From the NCBI GenBank assembly GCA_945893145.1, contig CAMDDZ010000015.1, positions 17,691 through 81,690 on the forward strand: DNA of 64,000 nucleotides, in the 5' to 3' direction. Below the pieces are notes generated by a model, which saw only the letters and a program-made list of their open reading frames with translations, was not told the DNA's origin and searched no databases. Of the stretch, positions 43,414-52,258 are shown one piece after another (the first letter of the stretch is position 1; every line of letters starts with the position of its first letter). The position numbers and the translations under genes were made by a program. Origin of the DNA: Rhodoplanes serenus (GTDB taxonomy: Bacteria; Pseudomonadota; Alphaproteobacteria; Rhizobiales; Xanthobacteraceae).

Positions 43414-43707
43414 TCAGGAACGCGCCCGTCCACGTCCGTGGCGGGCCGTTTTCTTTTTGGGACGCTGTTTACCGGATATCTTGCCTGCTTGCTGGTCCAC
43501 CGCTTTGTCGGCTTCCTTATTGGCTTCTTTGGCGCTCAGCTTGAACGCATCGCGGGTGTCGTAAGGCCGCCCGTGCTTCCGCAGCACGTCGCGGAAGGCC
43601 TCATCCGCCAATTCCTGAAACGTCATCATGCGCTCGCGCGCCAAGAGGTCGAGCGCCTGCCAGGTGTCGGTGTCGAATTCGACGCGCTTGCCTTTGTGGT
43701 CGGGCAT
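43414..43707 (-). CDS. Ribbon-helix-helix-like small protein with basic tail
   Basis: A 97-residue protein. Residues ~7-45 (KRVEFDTDTWQALDLLARERMMTFQELADEAFRDVLRKHG) look like a ribbon-helix-helix DNA-binding unit. The rest is rich in Lys, Arg and Ala and ends QRPKKKTARHGRGRARS. It lies 6 bases downstream of the stop codon of the 43-residue-repeat protein, in one operon. It may bind DNA as a small regulator or nucleoid factor; no antitoxin-toxin pairing is evident. Confidence 0.7.
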   Translation of the reverse strand: MPDHKGKRVEFDTDTWQALDLLARERMMTFQELADEAFRDVLRKHGRPYDTRDAFKLSAKEANKEADKAVDQQAGKISGKQRPKKKTARHGRGRARS

Positions 43708-43713
43708 CGCGAT

Positions 43714-44970
43714 TCAGCGGTTCCGGTCGCGCGGGGGTTCCGCTACGTAAAACACCCGTTGCACTGTACTCCCGGTTTTCACTGTACTCCCGGTGACGTC
43801 GGGGCCCCTCAATTTCTCGTCCATCGTGCTTTTTTTGATCTCCCGCGCAAATTCCAGGAACGGACTCGTTTCGTCTTCTTCTTCGAGGATCGCTATCACC
43901 TCATCACAGGCGGCGATCGCTTCTTCGCGCTTATTCATCTGGCTCAATGCCGCCGCCTTGTTGAAGAGTACTTTGTGGACGACTTCGCGTAGTGCTGGTT
44001 CCGGCGCGCCGCCGAAGCGGGCGATGACGTCATCATAGATGGCAATCGCTTCGTCGCGCTTGTCCGTCAGGTCGAGTAGCATGGCTTTGCAACCCAGTGC
44101 GCGGGCCTCTTGTGCGCGCAGTGTTAATTCTGTCGCGCCGCCGAAGCGGGTGATCACCTCGTCATAGACGGCGATCTCTTCCTCCGTTTGGTTCATTTGG
44201 CCGAGAATGATCGCCTTGTTGACGAGTGCGCTGGCGACCACTTCGCGTAGGGACAATTCTGTCGCGCCACCGGAGTGAGCGATCAACTCGTCAAAGACGG
44301 CGATCGCTTCCTTGTTTTTATCCATCTGGCAGAGTCTGTTGCCCTTGTTGAAAAGCGCCTTGGCGACCTCTTTGCGCAGCGGAAATTCGGTTGCGGTGCC
44401 GAAATGGGCAATGACGCCGTCATGGGCGGCAATCTCCTCGCTGAACATTTCCATCCGGCTGAGCAGGACACCCTTATTGACGAGAGCGCGCGCGACGGCG
44501 GTGCGCAACAGCAATTCGGTCCCGGTGCCATCGCCGACGCGGGCGATCACCTCGTCATAGACGGCAATCGCTTGTTTGTTTTCATCCATATCCCTGAGGG
44601 AGTTGCCCTTGTTGTAAAGCGCGAGGGTCGCCGACACGTACAGGGAGGGTTCCGTTGCCGTGCCGAAGCGGGCGATCACGTCATCAAAGATCGCGATCGC
44701 TTCCCTATACCTGCCCAAATCGTCGAGCAAGGAACCTTTGTTGACGAGCGCACGGGCGACTTGTTCGCGCAATGGTAATTCGGTTGCGGTGTCGAAGCGG
44801 GCAATGACCTCGTCAAAGGCGACCATCGCTTCCCCGCTCTTGTCCATCTGGACGAGCGCGCGCCCCTTGTCGACGAGCGCGCGGGCGAACTCTTGGCGCA
44901 GCGGCAGTTCGGTCGCCGTACCGAGGCGAGCAATCACCTTGTCATAGTTGGCGATCTCTTCGTCGCTCAT
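43714..44970 (-). CDS. Tetratricopeptide-like repeat protein (43-residue units)
   Basis: A 418-residue soluble helical repeat protein made of eight near-regular 43-44 residue units plus a degenerate ninth. The consensus is AxxDEVIARFGxATELxLRxxVARALxNKGxxLxxMxxxxEAI, a long TPR variant. A Pro/Thr tail with the short duplication TGSTVK/TGSTVQ ends the protein. No signal peptide or enzymatic domain is present. It is probably a protein-interaction scaffold. Third-position GC is lower than in the neighbours, hinting at recent repeat expansion or acquisition. The RHH-like gene follows in the same operon. Confidence 0.8.
   Translation of the reverse strand: MSDEEIANYDKVIARLGTATELPLRQEFARALVDKGRALVQMDKSGEAMVAFDEVIARFDTATELPLREQVARALVNKGSLLDDLGRYREAIAIFDDVIARFGTATEPSLYVSATLALYNKGNSLRDMDENKQAIAVYDEVIARVGDGTGTELLLRTAVARALVNKGVLLSRMEMFSEEIAAHDGVIAHFGTATEFPLRKEVAKALFNKGNRLCQMDKNKEAIAVFDELIAHSGGATELSLREVVASALVNKAIILGQMNQTEEEIAVYDEVITRFGGATELTLRAQEARALGCKAMLLDLTDKRDEAIAIYDDVIARFGGAPEPALREVVHKVLFNKAAALSQMNKREEAIAACDEVIAILEEEDETSPFLEFAREIKKSTMDEKLRGPDVTGSTVKTGSTVQRVFYVAEPPRDRNR
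43762..43794. repeat. Short in-frame direct repeat CACTGTACTCCCGGT
   Basis: CACTGTACTCCCGGT occurs at 43762-43776 and 43780-43794, an 18-base in-frame duplication in the 3' end of the TPR-like gene encoding TGSTVK/TGSTVQ. Confidence 0.8.
43840..44958 (-). repeat. Tandem 129-base coding repeats
   Basis: Eight tandem 129-132 base units within the TPR-like gene encode the GxATELxLR..ARALxNKG motif. At DNA level GGAATTCGGTTGC/GGTAATTCGGTTGC-like segments recur at about one-unit spacing (for example near 44390 and 44770). They may cause copy-number change by recombination. Confidence 0.75.
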
Positions 44971-45037
44971 GCGGTAGAATGCTCCTGAATATCAACCAAT
45001 AGCTTAGCCAATTTCATTTATGGCTCAACCAAATACA

Positions 45038-45063
45038 AAGCGCCCGCCGTGGGGCGGGCGCTT
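45038..45063 (-). terminator. Rho-independent terminator of the aldo/keto reductase gene
   Basis: An 11-bp perfect stem AAGCGCCCGCC/GGCGGGCGCTT with loop GTGG. Read on the minus strand it is followed by TTGTATTTGG, and it lies 25 bases after the aldo/keto reductase stop codon. Confidence 0.85.
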
Positions 45064-45087
45064 CGGCATGTCGGCGGCGTTAGATCG

Positions 45088-46080
<993 letters not shown>

Positions 46081-46180
46081 GATATCCTCCTGAGCTTTAA
46101 GTTTGGCGGGACGATAGACTGGCTTGCGCCATACCGCTAGAGAACCGTCGATCACAGAACCCGCTATTCCGCTGGAATCC

Positions 46181-48229
46181 ATGACAAGCCAAGCATCCGA
46201 TAATCCGTTCTTCGAGGCCTGGACCACCCCGTTCGGCGTGCCGCCGTTTGGGCGCATGAAGCCTGAGCATTTCGAGCCGGCCTTTTCGCGCGCCTTTGCG
46301 GAGCACGAGGCCGAGGTCGCCAAGATCGCGGCCGATCCGGCGCCGCCGTCGTTCGAAAACACCGTGGTGGCGCTGGAGAATGCTGGCCGCGCCCTGCAGA
46401 GGGTCGATGACGTGTTTGGCCAACTGGTCGGCACCACCAGCAACGACGCGCTGCTCGAGATCGAACGCGATATCTCGCCGCGGCTCGCAGCGCATTGGAA
46501 CACGATCCGCATGAACGGGGCGCTGTACCGGCGCGTCGATGCGCTGTTCCAGAAACGCGATCAGCTCAAGTTGACGCCCGAACAGGCCCGCGTGCTGGAG
46601 CGTCATCACACCGCGTTCCGCCGCGCCGGCGCGGCCCTCAATGCGGACAAGAAGAAGCGTCTGGCCACCATCACGGAACGGCTGGCCGAGCTTGGCACCG
46701 CGTTCAGCCAGAACCTGCTGGCGGACGAGCAGACCTATTCGATGGTGATCGAGACCGAGGCCGAGCTTGCGGGCCTGCCGGACTTCGTGCGTTCGGCCGC
46801 GCGCGCCGACGCCGACGAGCGCGGCCAGAAGGGCAAGCACGCCATCACGCTGCAGCGTTCCAGCGTCGAGCCGTTCCTGCAATTTTCGTCGCGCCGCGAT
46901 CTCCGCGAGAAGGTGTTCCGCGCCTGGATCGCCCGCGGCGACAACAACGATAAGACCGACAACAAGGCGATCATCGCCGAGACCATTGCGCTGCGTGCCG
47001 AGCGCGCCAAGCTGCTCGGCTATCCGAGTTTTGCGCACTACCGGCTCGATGACGCCATGGCGAAAACGCCGGAGGCGGTGCGCGGTCTGCTCGAAACCGT
47101 CTGGGCGCCGGCGCGCCAGCGTGCGCTCGCCGACCGCGACGACATGCAGGAGATCATCCGCGAGGAGGGCGGCAACTTCGCGCTCGCGCCGTGGGATTGG
47201 CGCTACTACGCCGAGAAGCTGCGCAAGCGCCGTTGCGACATCGAGGAGGCCGCGGTCAAGCCTTACATGCAGCTCGATCGCATCATCGAAGCGGCGTTCC
47301 ACACCGCGCAGCGGCTGTTCGGCCTGACATTTACCAGCGTTGATGTGCCGGTTTGGCATCCGGACGTGCGAGCCTGGGAGGTGCGCGGCGCCGACGGCAG
47401 CCACGTCGGTATCTTCTATGGCGACTATTTCGCCCGGCCGTCGAAGCACTCCGGCGGTTGGATGGGCACCATGCGTGACCAGGAGAAGCTCACCGGCAGT
47501 GTGCGGCCGATCGTGCTCAACGTGATGAACTTCAACAAAGGCGATCCGACGCTGCTGTCGTTCGATGACGCCCGCACGCTGTTCCATGAAATGGGCCACG
47601 CGCTGCACGGCCTGCTCTCGAACGTGACCTATCCGACCGTGTGCTGCACCAGCGTGCTGACCGATTGGGTCGAATTGCCGTCGCAACTCTACGAGCACTG
47701 GTTCCAGCAGCCGGAAATCCTGGGCCAGTTCGCGCGCCACTATCAAACCGGCGAGCCGATGCCGAAAGAACTGATGCAGCGGCTGCTCGCGGCGCGCAAT
47801 TTCAACCGCGGCTGCGAGACGGTGGAATACATCGCCTCCGCGCTGGTCGATCTCGATTTGCACTCGCGCGACGCCACGGGCGCGCTCGACATCAATGCTT
47901 TCGAGCGTGCGACGCTCGATCGCATCGGCATGCCGGCCGAAATCGGCATGCGCCACCGGCCGCCGCACTTTTCCCACGTGTTCTCGGGCGGCTACTACGC
48001 CTCTGCCTACTACAGCTACATGTGGTCGGAGGTGCTGGACGCCGATGCGTTCGCGGCGTTCGAGGAGACCGGCAATATTTTCGATCCCACGATCGCAAAG
48101 AAACTCCGCGAGCACGTTCTGTCCGCCGGCGGCTCGCGCGATCCGGCCGAGCTTTACATCGCGTTCCGCGGCCGCCTGCCGAGCCCGCAGGCGCTGCTGA
48201 AGAAGCGCGGCTTCGCGGGCGCGGCCTGA
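46181..48229 (+). CDS. dcp: M3 family metallopeptidase, peptidyl-dipeptidase Dcp-like
   Basis: A 682-residue zinc peptidase, the usual length for Dcp/oligopeptidase A. The HExxH motif is FHEMGHALH, with His469, Glu470 and His473. The substrate-contact end HRPPHFSHVFSGGYYASAYYSYMWSEVLDADAF is typical of Dcp. There is no signal peptide, so it is probably cytoplasmic and trims peptides. The ATG at 46181 (MTSQASDNPFF) is preferred over one at 46124. The stop codon is 2 bases before the next start, so it forms an operon with the GGT-like gene. Confidence 0.92.
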   Translation: MTSQASDNPFFEAWTTPFGVPPFGRMKPEHFEPAFSRAFAEHEAEVAKIAADPAPPSFENTVVALENAGRALQRVDDVFGQLVGTTSNDALLEIERDISPRLAAHWNTIRMNGALYRRVDALFQKRDQLKLTPEQARVLERHHTAFRRAGAALNADKKKRLATITERLAELGTAFSQNLLADEQTYSMVIETEAELAGLPDFVRSAARADADERGQKGKHAITLQRSSVEPFLQFSSRRDLREKVFRAWIARGDNNDKTDNKAIIAETIALRAERAKLLGYPSFAHYRLDDAMAKTPEAVRGLLETVWAPARQRALADRDDMQEIIREEGGNFALAPWDWRYYAEKLRKRRCDIEEAAVKPYMQLDRIIEAAFHTAQRLFGLTFTSVDVPVWHPDVRAWEVRGADGSHVGIFYGDYFARPSKHSGGWMGTMRDQEKLTGSVRPIVLNVMNFNKGDPTLLSFDDARTLFHEMGHALHGLLSNVTYPTVCCTSVLTDWVELPSQLYEHWFQQPEILGQFARHYQTGEPMPKELMQRLLAARNFNRGCETVEYIASALVDLDLHSRDATGALDINAFERATLDRIGMPAEIGMRHRPPHFSHVFSGGYYASAYYSYMWSEVLDADAFAAFEETGNIFDPTIAKKLREHVLSAGGSRDPAELYIAFRGRLPSPQALLKKRGFAGAA

Positions 48230-48231
48230 CC

Positions 48232-49824
48232 ATGGCCGAGCTTCACAGCGCAGGACACAAGCGCGGCGTCGTAGCCGCCCCGCATGCCGCCGCGGCCGAA
48301 GCCGGCCGTGCGGTGCTGGCCGAAGGCGGCAACGCGATCGAAGCCATGGTGGCGATGGCGGCGAGCATCGCGGCGGTCTATCCGCACATGAACCACATCG
48401 GCGGCGACGGCTTCTGGCTGGTGCGCGAGCCGAGGGGCCGCGTCCGCGCCATCATGGCGGCGGGCTTTGCCGGCGCCAATGCGCGGCCTGAGATTTATCG
48501 CGACCGCGAAACGATCCCCGCGCGCGGTCCGCTCGCCGCGCTGACCGTGCCGGGCGCGATCGGCGGCTGGATGCTGGCGCTCGAGATCGCGAAGGCACTC
48601 GATGGCCGGATGCCGCTCGACATGCTGCTGGGCGCCGCGATCCGGCAGGCGCGCGACGGCTATGTGGTGACCCGCAGCCAGGCGCGGCTGACGGTGGAGA
48701 AATATGCCGAGCTCGAAACCGCGCCGGGCTTCGTGGCGACATTCCTGGTCGACGGCAAGCCGCCAGCCGCGGGTTCGACGCTGAAGCAGAGCGCGCTGGC
48801 CGGAACGCTCGATCAACTCGCGCACGCCGGTCTCGACGACTTCTACCAGGGCGATGTCGGGCGTGAGATCGCAGCCGATCTGGATAAAATCGGCAGCCCG
48901 GTGACGCGCGACGATTTGCGACGCTATCGCGCCGTGCTTGCCGAGCCGCTGTCCGTGAAGCTGAACGCCGGCACGCTCTACAACACGCCGCCGCCGACGC
49001 AGGGGCTCGCCTCGCTGATCATCCTGGCGCTGTACGAGCGGCTCCGCGTGGCCGAGGCTGACAGCTTCGACTTCGCGCACTGTTTGGTCGAGGCGACTAA
49101 ACGCGCATTCCGCGTGCGTGACCGCTTCGTCACTGACCCGGCGCGGCTGCCGCATCCGCCCGGCCGTTATCTCGATGCAAAATTCCTCGACGCCGAGGCG
49201 CAGAAGATCGACCGCCGCAAGGCGGCCGCCTGGCCTGCGCGCTCCGGCGAGGGCGACACGATCTGGATGGGCGCGGCCGATTCATCTGGCCTCGCGGTGT
49301 CCTATATCCAGTCGCTTTATTGGGAGTTCGGCTCCGGCTGTGTCCTGCCGCGCACCGGCGTGCTGATGCAAAATCGCGGTTCGAGCTTTTCGCTCGATCC
49401 CAAAGCGGTCAATCCGCTCGCGCCCGGGCGCCTGCCGTTCCACACGCTCAACCCGGCGCTGGCCGAACTCGCCGATGGCCGCGTCATGGCCTATGGCGCG
49501 ATGGGCGGTGACGGACAGCCGCAGACGCAAGCGATGCTGTTCGCGCGCCACGTGCTGCATCGCAAGCCGCTCGATCAGGCGCTCGACGCGCCGCGCTGGC
49601 TGTTGGGCCGCACCTGGGGCTCGACCGTCACCAATCTGCGGATGGAGCAGCGTTTCGACGGCAACGTGATCGACCGGCTGCTGTCGGCGGGCCACGACGT
49701 CGAAGTGCTGCCGGAGCCCTATTCCGACACGATGGGCCACGCCGGCGCGGTGCTGCTGCATCGAAACGGCACGCTCGAAGGCGCGCACGACCCGCGCGCG
49801 GATGGTGGTGCTGCGGGGGTTTAA
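48232..49824 (+). CDS. Gamma-glutamyltransferase family, oxamate amidohydrolase HpxW-like
   Basis: A 530-residue N-terminal nucleophile hydrolase proenzyme. Thr343 in GEGDTIWMGAADSSG is at the autocleavage position, followed by SYIQSLYWEFGSGCVLPRTGVLMQNRGSSFSLDP. This matches the HpxW-type branch better than classical glutathione-degrading GGT, which has TTHxS at the cleavage site. No secretion signal is present, so it is probably cytoplasmic. HpxW releases oxalate-derived oxamate nitrogen in purine breakdown; the link with the oxalate genes at the window start is only suggestive. It is coupled to the upstream peptidase gene. Confidence 0.85.
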   Translation: MAELHSAGHKRGVVAAPHAAAAEAGRAVLAEGGNAIEAMVAMAASIAAVYPHMNHIGGDGFWLVREPRGRVRAIMAAGFAGANARPEIYRDRETIPARGPLAALTVPGAIGGWMLALEIAKALDGRMPLDMLLGAAIRQARDGYVVTRSQARLTVEKYAELETAPGFVATFLVDGKPPAAGSTLKQSALAGTLDQLAHAGLDDFYQGDVGREIAADLDKIGSPVTRDDLRRYRAVLAEPLSVKLNAGTLYNTPPPTQGLASLIILALYERLRVAEADSFDFAHCLVEATKRAFRVRDRFVTDPARLPHPPGRYLDAKFLDAEAQKIDRRKAAAWPARSGEGDTIWMGAADSSGLAVSYIQSLYWEFGSGCVLPRTGVLMQNRGSSFSLDPKAVNPLAPGRLPFHTLNPALAELADGRVMAYGAMGGDGQPQTQAMLFARHVLHRKPLDQALDAPRWLLGRTWGSTVTNLRMEQRFDGNVIDRLLSAGHDVEVLPEPYSDTMGHAGAVLLHRNGTLEGAHDPRADGGAAGV

Positions 49825-49845
49825 AGGCGCTGGCTCTATACGCCC

Positions 49846-49998
49846 TCATCCTGAGGAGCGGCCGTAGGCCGCGTCTCGAAGGATGGGCGGCCTGTCCGAT
49901 CTCAGGTTTACCTGAGATCGGCATGTGAGTGCGCAAGTCGGGTAGACCCGACTTGCGATGTTCGAGACGCGCCGCTATGCGGCGCTCCTCACCATGAG
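49846..49998. repeat. Composite dispersed intergenic element
   Basis: The spacer after the GGT-like gene contains CCTCATCCTGAGGAGCGGCC..CGTCTCGAAGGATG, a CGATCTCAGG/CCTGAGATCG hairpin, the CGCAAGTCGGG/CCCGACTTGCG hairpin shared with 33659-33690, and TTCGAGACGC..GGCGCTCCTCACCATGAGG. The whole behaves as a long imperfect palindrome. Confidence 0.75.
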
Positions 49999-50022
49999 GC
50001 CGAGAGAGGTTGTGGTGCGCGG

Positions 50023-50427
50023 CTAACCAGCTTTCCCACCGTACTGCGCGTCCGTCACGTGCTCCATCCACGTCACATGCTTGCCGTCGAGCGCCTCCTG
50101 GATGGCGAGATGCGTCATCGCCATGTTGGGCGCGGCGCCATGCCAATGCTTCTCGTTCGGCGCGAAGAACACCGTGTCGCCCGGGCGGACCTCCTTGATC
50201 GGCCCGCCCCAGGCCTGCACGCGGCCGATGCCGGCGGTGATGTGGATGGTCTGCCCGAGCGGATGGGTGTGCCAGGCCGTGCGCGCGCCGGGCTCGAAGC
50301 GCACCCAGGCCGAGCGGGTGCGCGCCGGCTCCGGCGCCTCGATGATCGGGTCCTGCCAGACCGTGCCGGTGAATGAATCGGCCGGCGATTTTCGCGACGG
50401 CATCGAACCGGCGGGTTTGATGTCCAT
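50023..50427 (-). CDS. Cupin protein resembling manganese hydroxynitrile lyases
   Basis: A 134-residue single-domain cupin. The metal site residues His53, His55, Gln59 and His94 (WHTHPLGQT and PNEKHWHGAAP) occur at the same positions as in the cupin hydroxynitrile lyases of Granulicella and Acidobacterium. The flanking FEPGARTAWHTHPLGQT and AMTHLAIQEALDGKHVTWMEHVTDAQY are also shared. These enzymes reversibly split cyanohydrins; many homologues are simply annotated as cupins and may have other roles. The gene lies 24 bases after an amidohydrolase gene in the same operon, and nitrile hydratase is encoded 4.3 kb away. Confidence 0.85.
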   Translation of the reverse strand: MDIKPAGSMPSRKSPADSFTGTVWQDPIIEAPEPARTRSAWVRFEPGARTAWHTHPLGQTIHITAGIGRVQAWGGPIKEVRPGDTVFFAPNEKHWHGAAPNMAMTHLAIQEALDGKHVTWMEHVTDAQYGGKAG

Positions 50428-50451
50428 ATGTGTTTCTCCTTGTTGGAACGT

Positions 50452-51312
50452 TTATTTTGGAAATCCGTAAAGCGCGGCTGGGTTCTCGACCAAAATTTTA
50501 TTCCGCGTCTTCTCGTCCGGCGCCCAATCGGACAACAGGTCGAACAGCGCGGCGTCGTCGGGCTTGAGCGTGTCGCCTTCGGTCGGATGCGGCCAGTCGC
50601 TGCCCCACACCACGCGCTCGGGCGCGGCCGCGATATAGGCCTGCGCGATCGGGGCGGCGTCGGGGTAGCGGGGCGGGCCGCTCATCATGTAGGCGCCGGA
50701 GAGCTTGATCCAGCTGTTGCCCTTATCAAGCAGGCGGCGCAGCACGCCGAGTGCCGGATCGCGCGTGCCAGTGGATTGCGGCAGCCGTCCGAGATGATCG
50801 AACACCAGCGTTCCGGGCAGCCGCTGCAGAAGGTCGGCGCCGCTGACGATCTGATCGGCGCGCCAGTGGATCTGTACATGCAGGCCGAGCGGCGCGACGC
50901 GCTTCGCCAGCGGCTCGATCATGTCGATGGTGGTCGCCGCGGTTTTCGGGTCGAACTGGGTGAAGCGGATGCCGCGGATGCCCTGCGCCGCCATGCTTTT
51001 CAATTCAGCGTCCGTGACAGTCGGATGTACCACCGCGATGCCGCGGGCCTGCGCGCCAAGCTGCGCCAGCGCATCCAGCGTGACCGTGTTGTCGGTGTGA
51101 TTGGCGGCGGGCTGCACCACCACGACGCGACTTGTGCCAATACGCTTTTGGAACCGCCGGTATTCGGCGACGCCCGCGTTCTCGGTCATCCGTGCGCCCG
51201 GCCGCGACGGCGGAAAGCGCGCGCCGTCGTAAATGTGCATATGACAATCGCAGGCGTTTAGTGGCGCCTTGAGCCGGGGTGGGGCGGTGCCGGACGAATT
51301 CGGGACTTGCAT
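50452..51312 (-). CDS. Amidohydrolase_2 family, PDC/lactone hydrolase-like
   Basis: A 286-residue TIM-barrel metal-dependent hydrolase. The metal motif is CDCHMHIYD (residues ~21-29), later histidines are in LHVQIHW and LVFDHLGRLP, and the catalytic Asp is in RVVWGSDWPHPT. The family includes 2-pyrone-4,6-dicarboxylate lactonase and decarboxylase-type members. The substrate is unknown. It is the first gene of a two-gene operon with the cupin. An in-frame ATG at 51501 would overlap the divergent DUF1007 gene and is rejected. Confidence 0.87.
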   Translation of the reverse strand: MQVPNSSGTAPPRLKAPLNACDCHMHIYDGARFPPSRPGARMTENAGVAEYRRFQKRIGTSRVVVVQPAANHTDNTVTLDALAQLGAQARGIAVVHPTVTDAELKSMAAQGIRGIRFTQFDPKTAATTIDMIEPLAKRVAPLGLHVQIHWRADQIVSGADLLQRLPGTLVFDHLGRLPQSTGTRDPALGVLRRLLDKGNSWIKLSGAYMMSGPPRYPDAAPIAQAYIAAAPERVVWGSDWPHPTEGDTLKPDDAALFDLLSDWAPDEKTRNKILVENPAALYGFPK

Positions 51313-51409
51313 CGGATTGTCTTGTTTTGTGCGTATGATCCTACTGGTTCCGCAACGAGCTCGATATGGCCTCCATTCTGCCCTAGTCCATGATATGGTT
51401 CCGCTTCGC

Positions 51410-52258
51410 ATGATCCATTTTCTCCGCACGGTTGTTGTCGCGTCGATCGGCCTGCTGATTGCGGCCGAGGCTGCGTCCGCGCATCCGCATGTCTGGATCA
51501 CGATGAAGAGCGAAGTCGTCTACGCGCCGGACGGCACGGTGACGGGCGTTCGCCACGCCTGGACGTTCGACGACATGTTCACCGCCTTTGCAATTCAGGG
51601 GCTCGAGCCCGCCGAGCCGCCGAAGCCTGCCGCAACCGCGGCCAAGCCGGAACGCAAGGGTTTCTTTGCGTGGCTCGGCTCGACATGGAATTGGCTTTTC
51701 GGCTCGAAAAGCGAGACACCGCAGACCGCGAGCGCGCCCGCCGCGCAAACGCAGCCGTCGCAGGTCCAAGCCCGGCTGCAAGCGCAGGCCGACACGCAGG
51801 ACAATCCGCCAACTGTCGATCCCAAGCTCGGGCTGACGCGCCAGCAGCTTCAGCCGCTCGCCGAGGTGAACGTGTCCTCGCTGAAGGAATACGACTTCTT
51901 CACCTACGCCAAGGTGAACGGCAGGAAGGTCAAGTTCGTTGAGCCGACCGACTACTATCTTGAATACAAAGACTCGGTGATGACGCTGCACTTCATGTTG
52001 CCGCTGGCAAAGCCGGCGCAGGTGAAGAGCTTCGATTTCGAAGTGTTCGACCCGACCTATTTCGTCGACTTCGCCTTGGCCGAGAAGGACCCGGCGTCGT
52101 TGAGCGGCGCGCCGGAAAATTGCGCGTTGACCGTCAAGGGTCCGCAACAACCCTCGCAGCCGAATGTGCAGCGCTTGCCGGATGCTCAGGCCAACCAGCC
52201 TGAGACGTTGAATTTCGGCGCGCAGTTCTCCAACAAGATCTCGGTGAAATGCCCGTGA
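51410..52258 (+). CDS. DUF1007 periplasmic protein (ZevA-like)
   Basis: A 282-residue exported protein. The signal peptide spans residues 1-24 (AASA|HPHVWI). The mature HPHVWITMKSEVVY is the DUF1007 hallmark and a metal-ligand candidate. The domain resumes at ~150 (VNVSSLKEYDFFTYAKVNGRKVKF). Between them lies an unusual ~75-residue insert (residues 66-140) rich in Pro, Ala and Gln, with a hydrophobic patch GFFAWLGSTWNWLFG. In Haemophilus the DUF1007 protein ZevA pairs with the NicO-family ZevB in zinc acquisition, the same order as here. An ATG at 51395 is an alternative start. It overlaps the next gene by 10 bases. Confidence 0.87.
   Translation: MIHFLRTVVVASIGLLIAAEAASAHPHVWITMKSEVVYAPDGTVTGVRHAWTFDDMFTAFAIQGLEPAEPPKPAATAAKPERKGFFAWLGSTWNWLFGSKSETPQTASAPAAQTQPSQVQARLQAQADTQDNPPTVDPKLGLTRQQLQPLAEVNVSSLKEYDFFTYAKVNGRKVKFVEPTDYYLEYKDSVMTLHFMLPLAKPAQVKSFDFEVFDPTYFVDFALAEKDPASLSGAPENCALTVKGPQQPSQPNVQRLPDAQANQPETLNFGAQFSNKISVKCP

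Noticed and set aside
43424-43457. Plus-strand hairpin followed by TTTTCTTTTT, terminator-like
   Set aside because: It lies inside the 3' end of the minus-strand RHH-like gene, and the T-run is the Lys-codon stretch read from the other strand. No plus-strand gene ends there.
48232-49824. Classical periplasmic gamma-glutamyltranspeptidase
   Set aside because: There is no signal peptide, and the nucleophile region GDTIWMG differs from the TTHxS of true GGT. The HpxW-like branch fits better.
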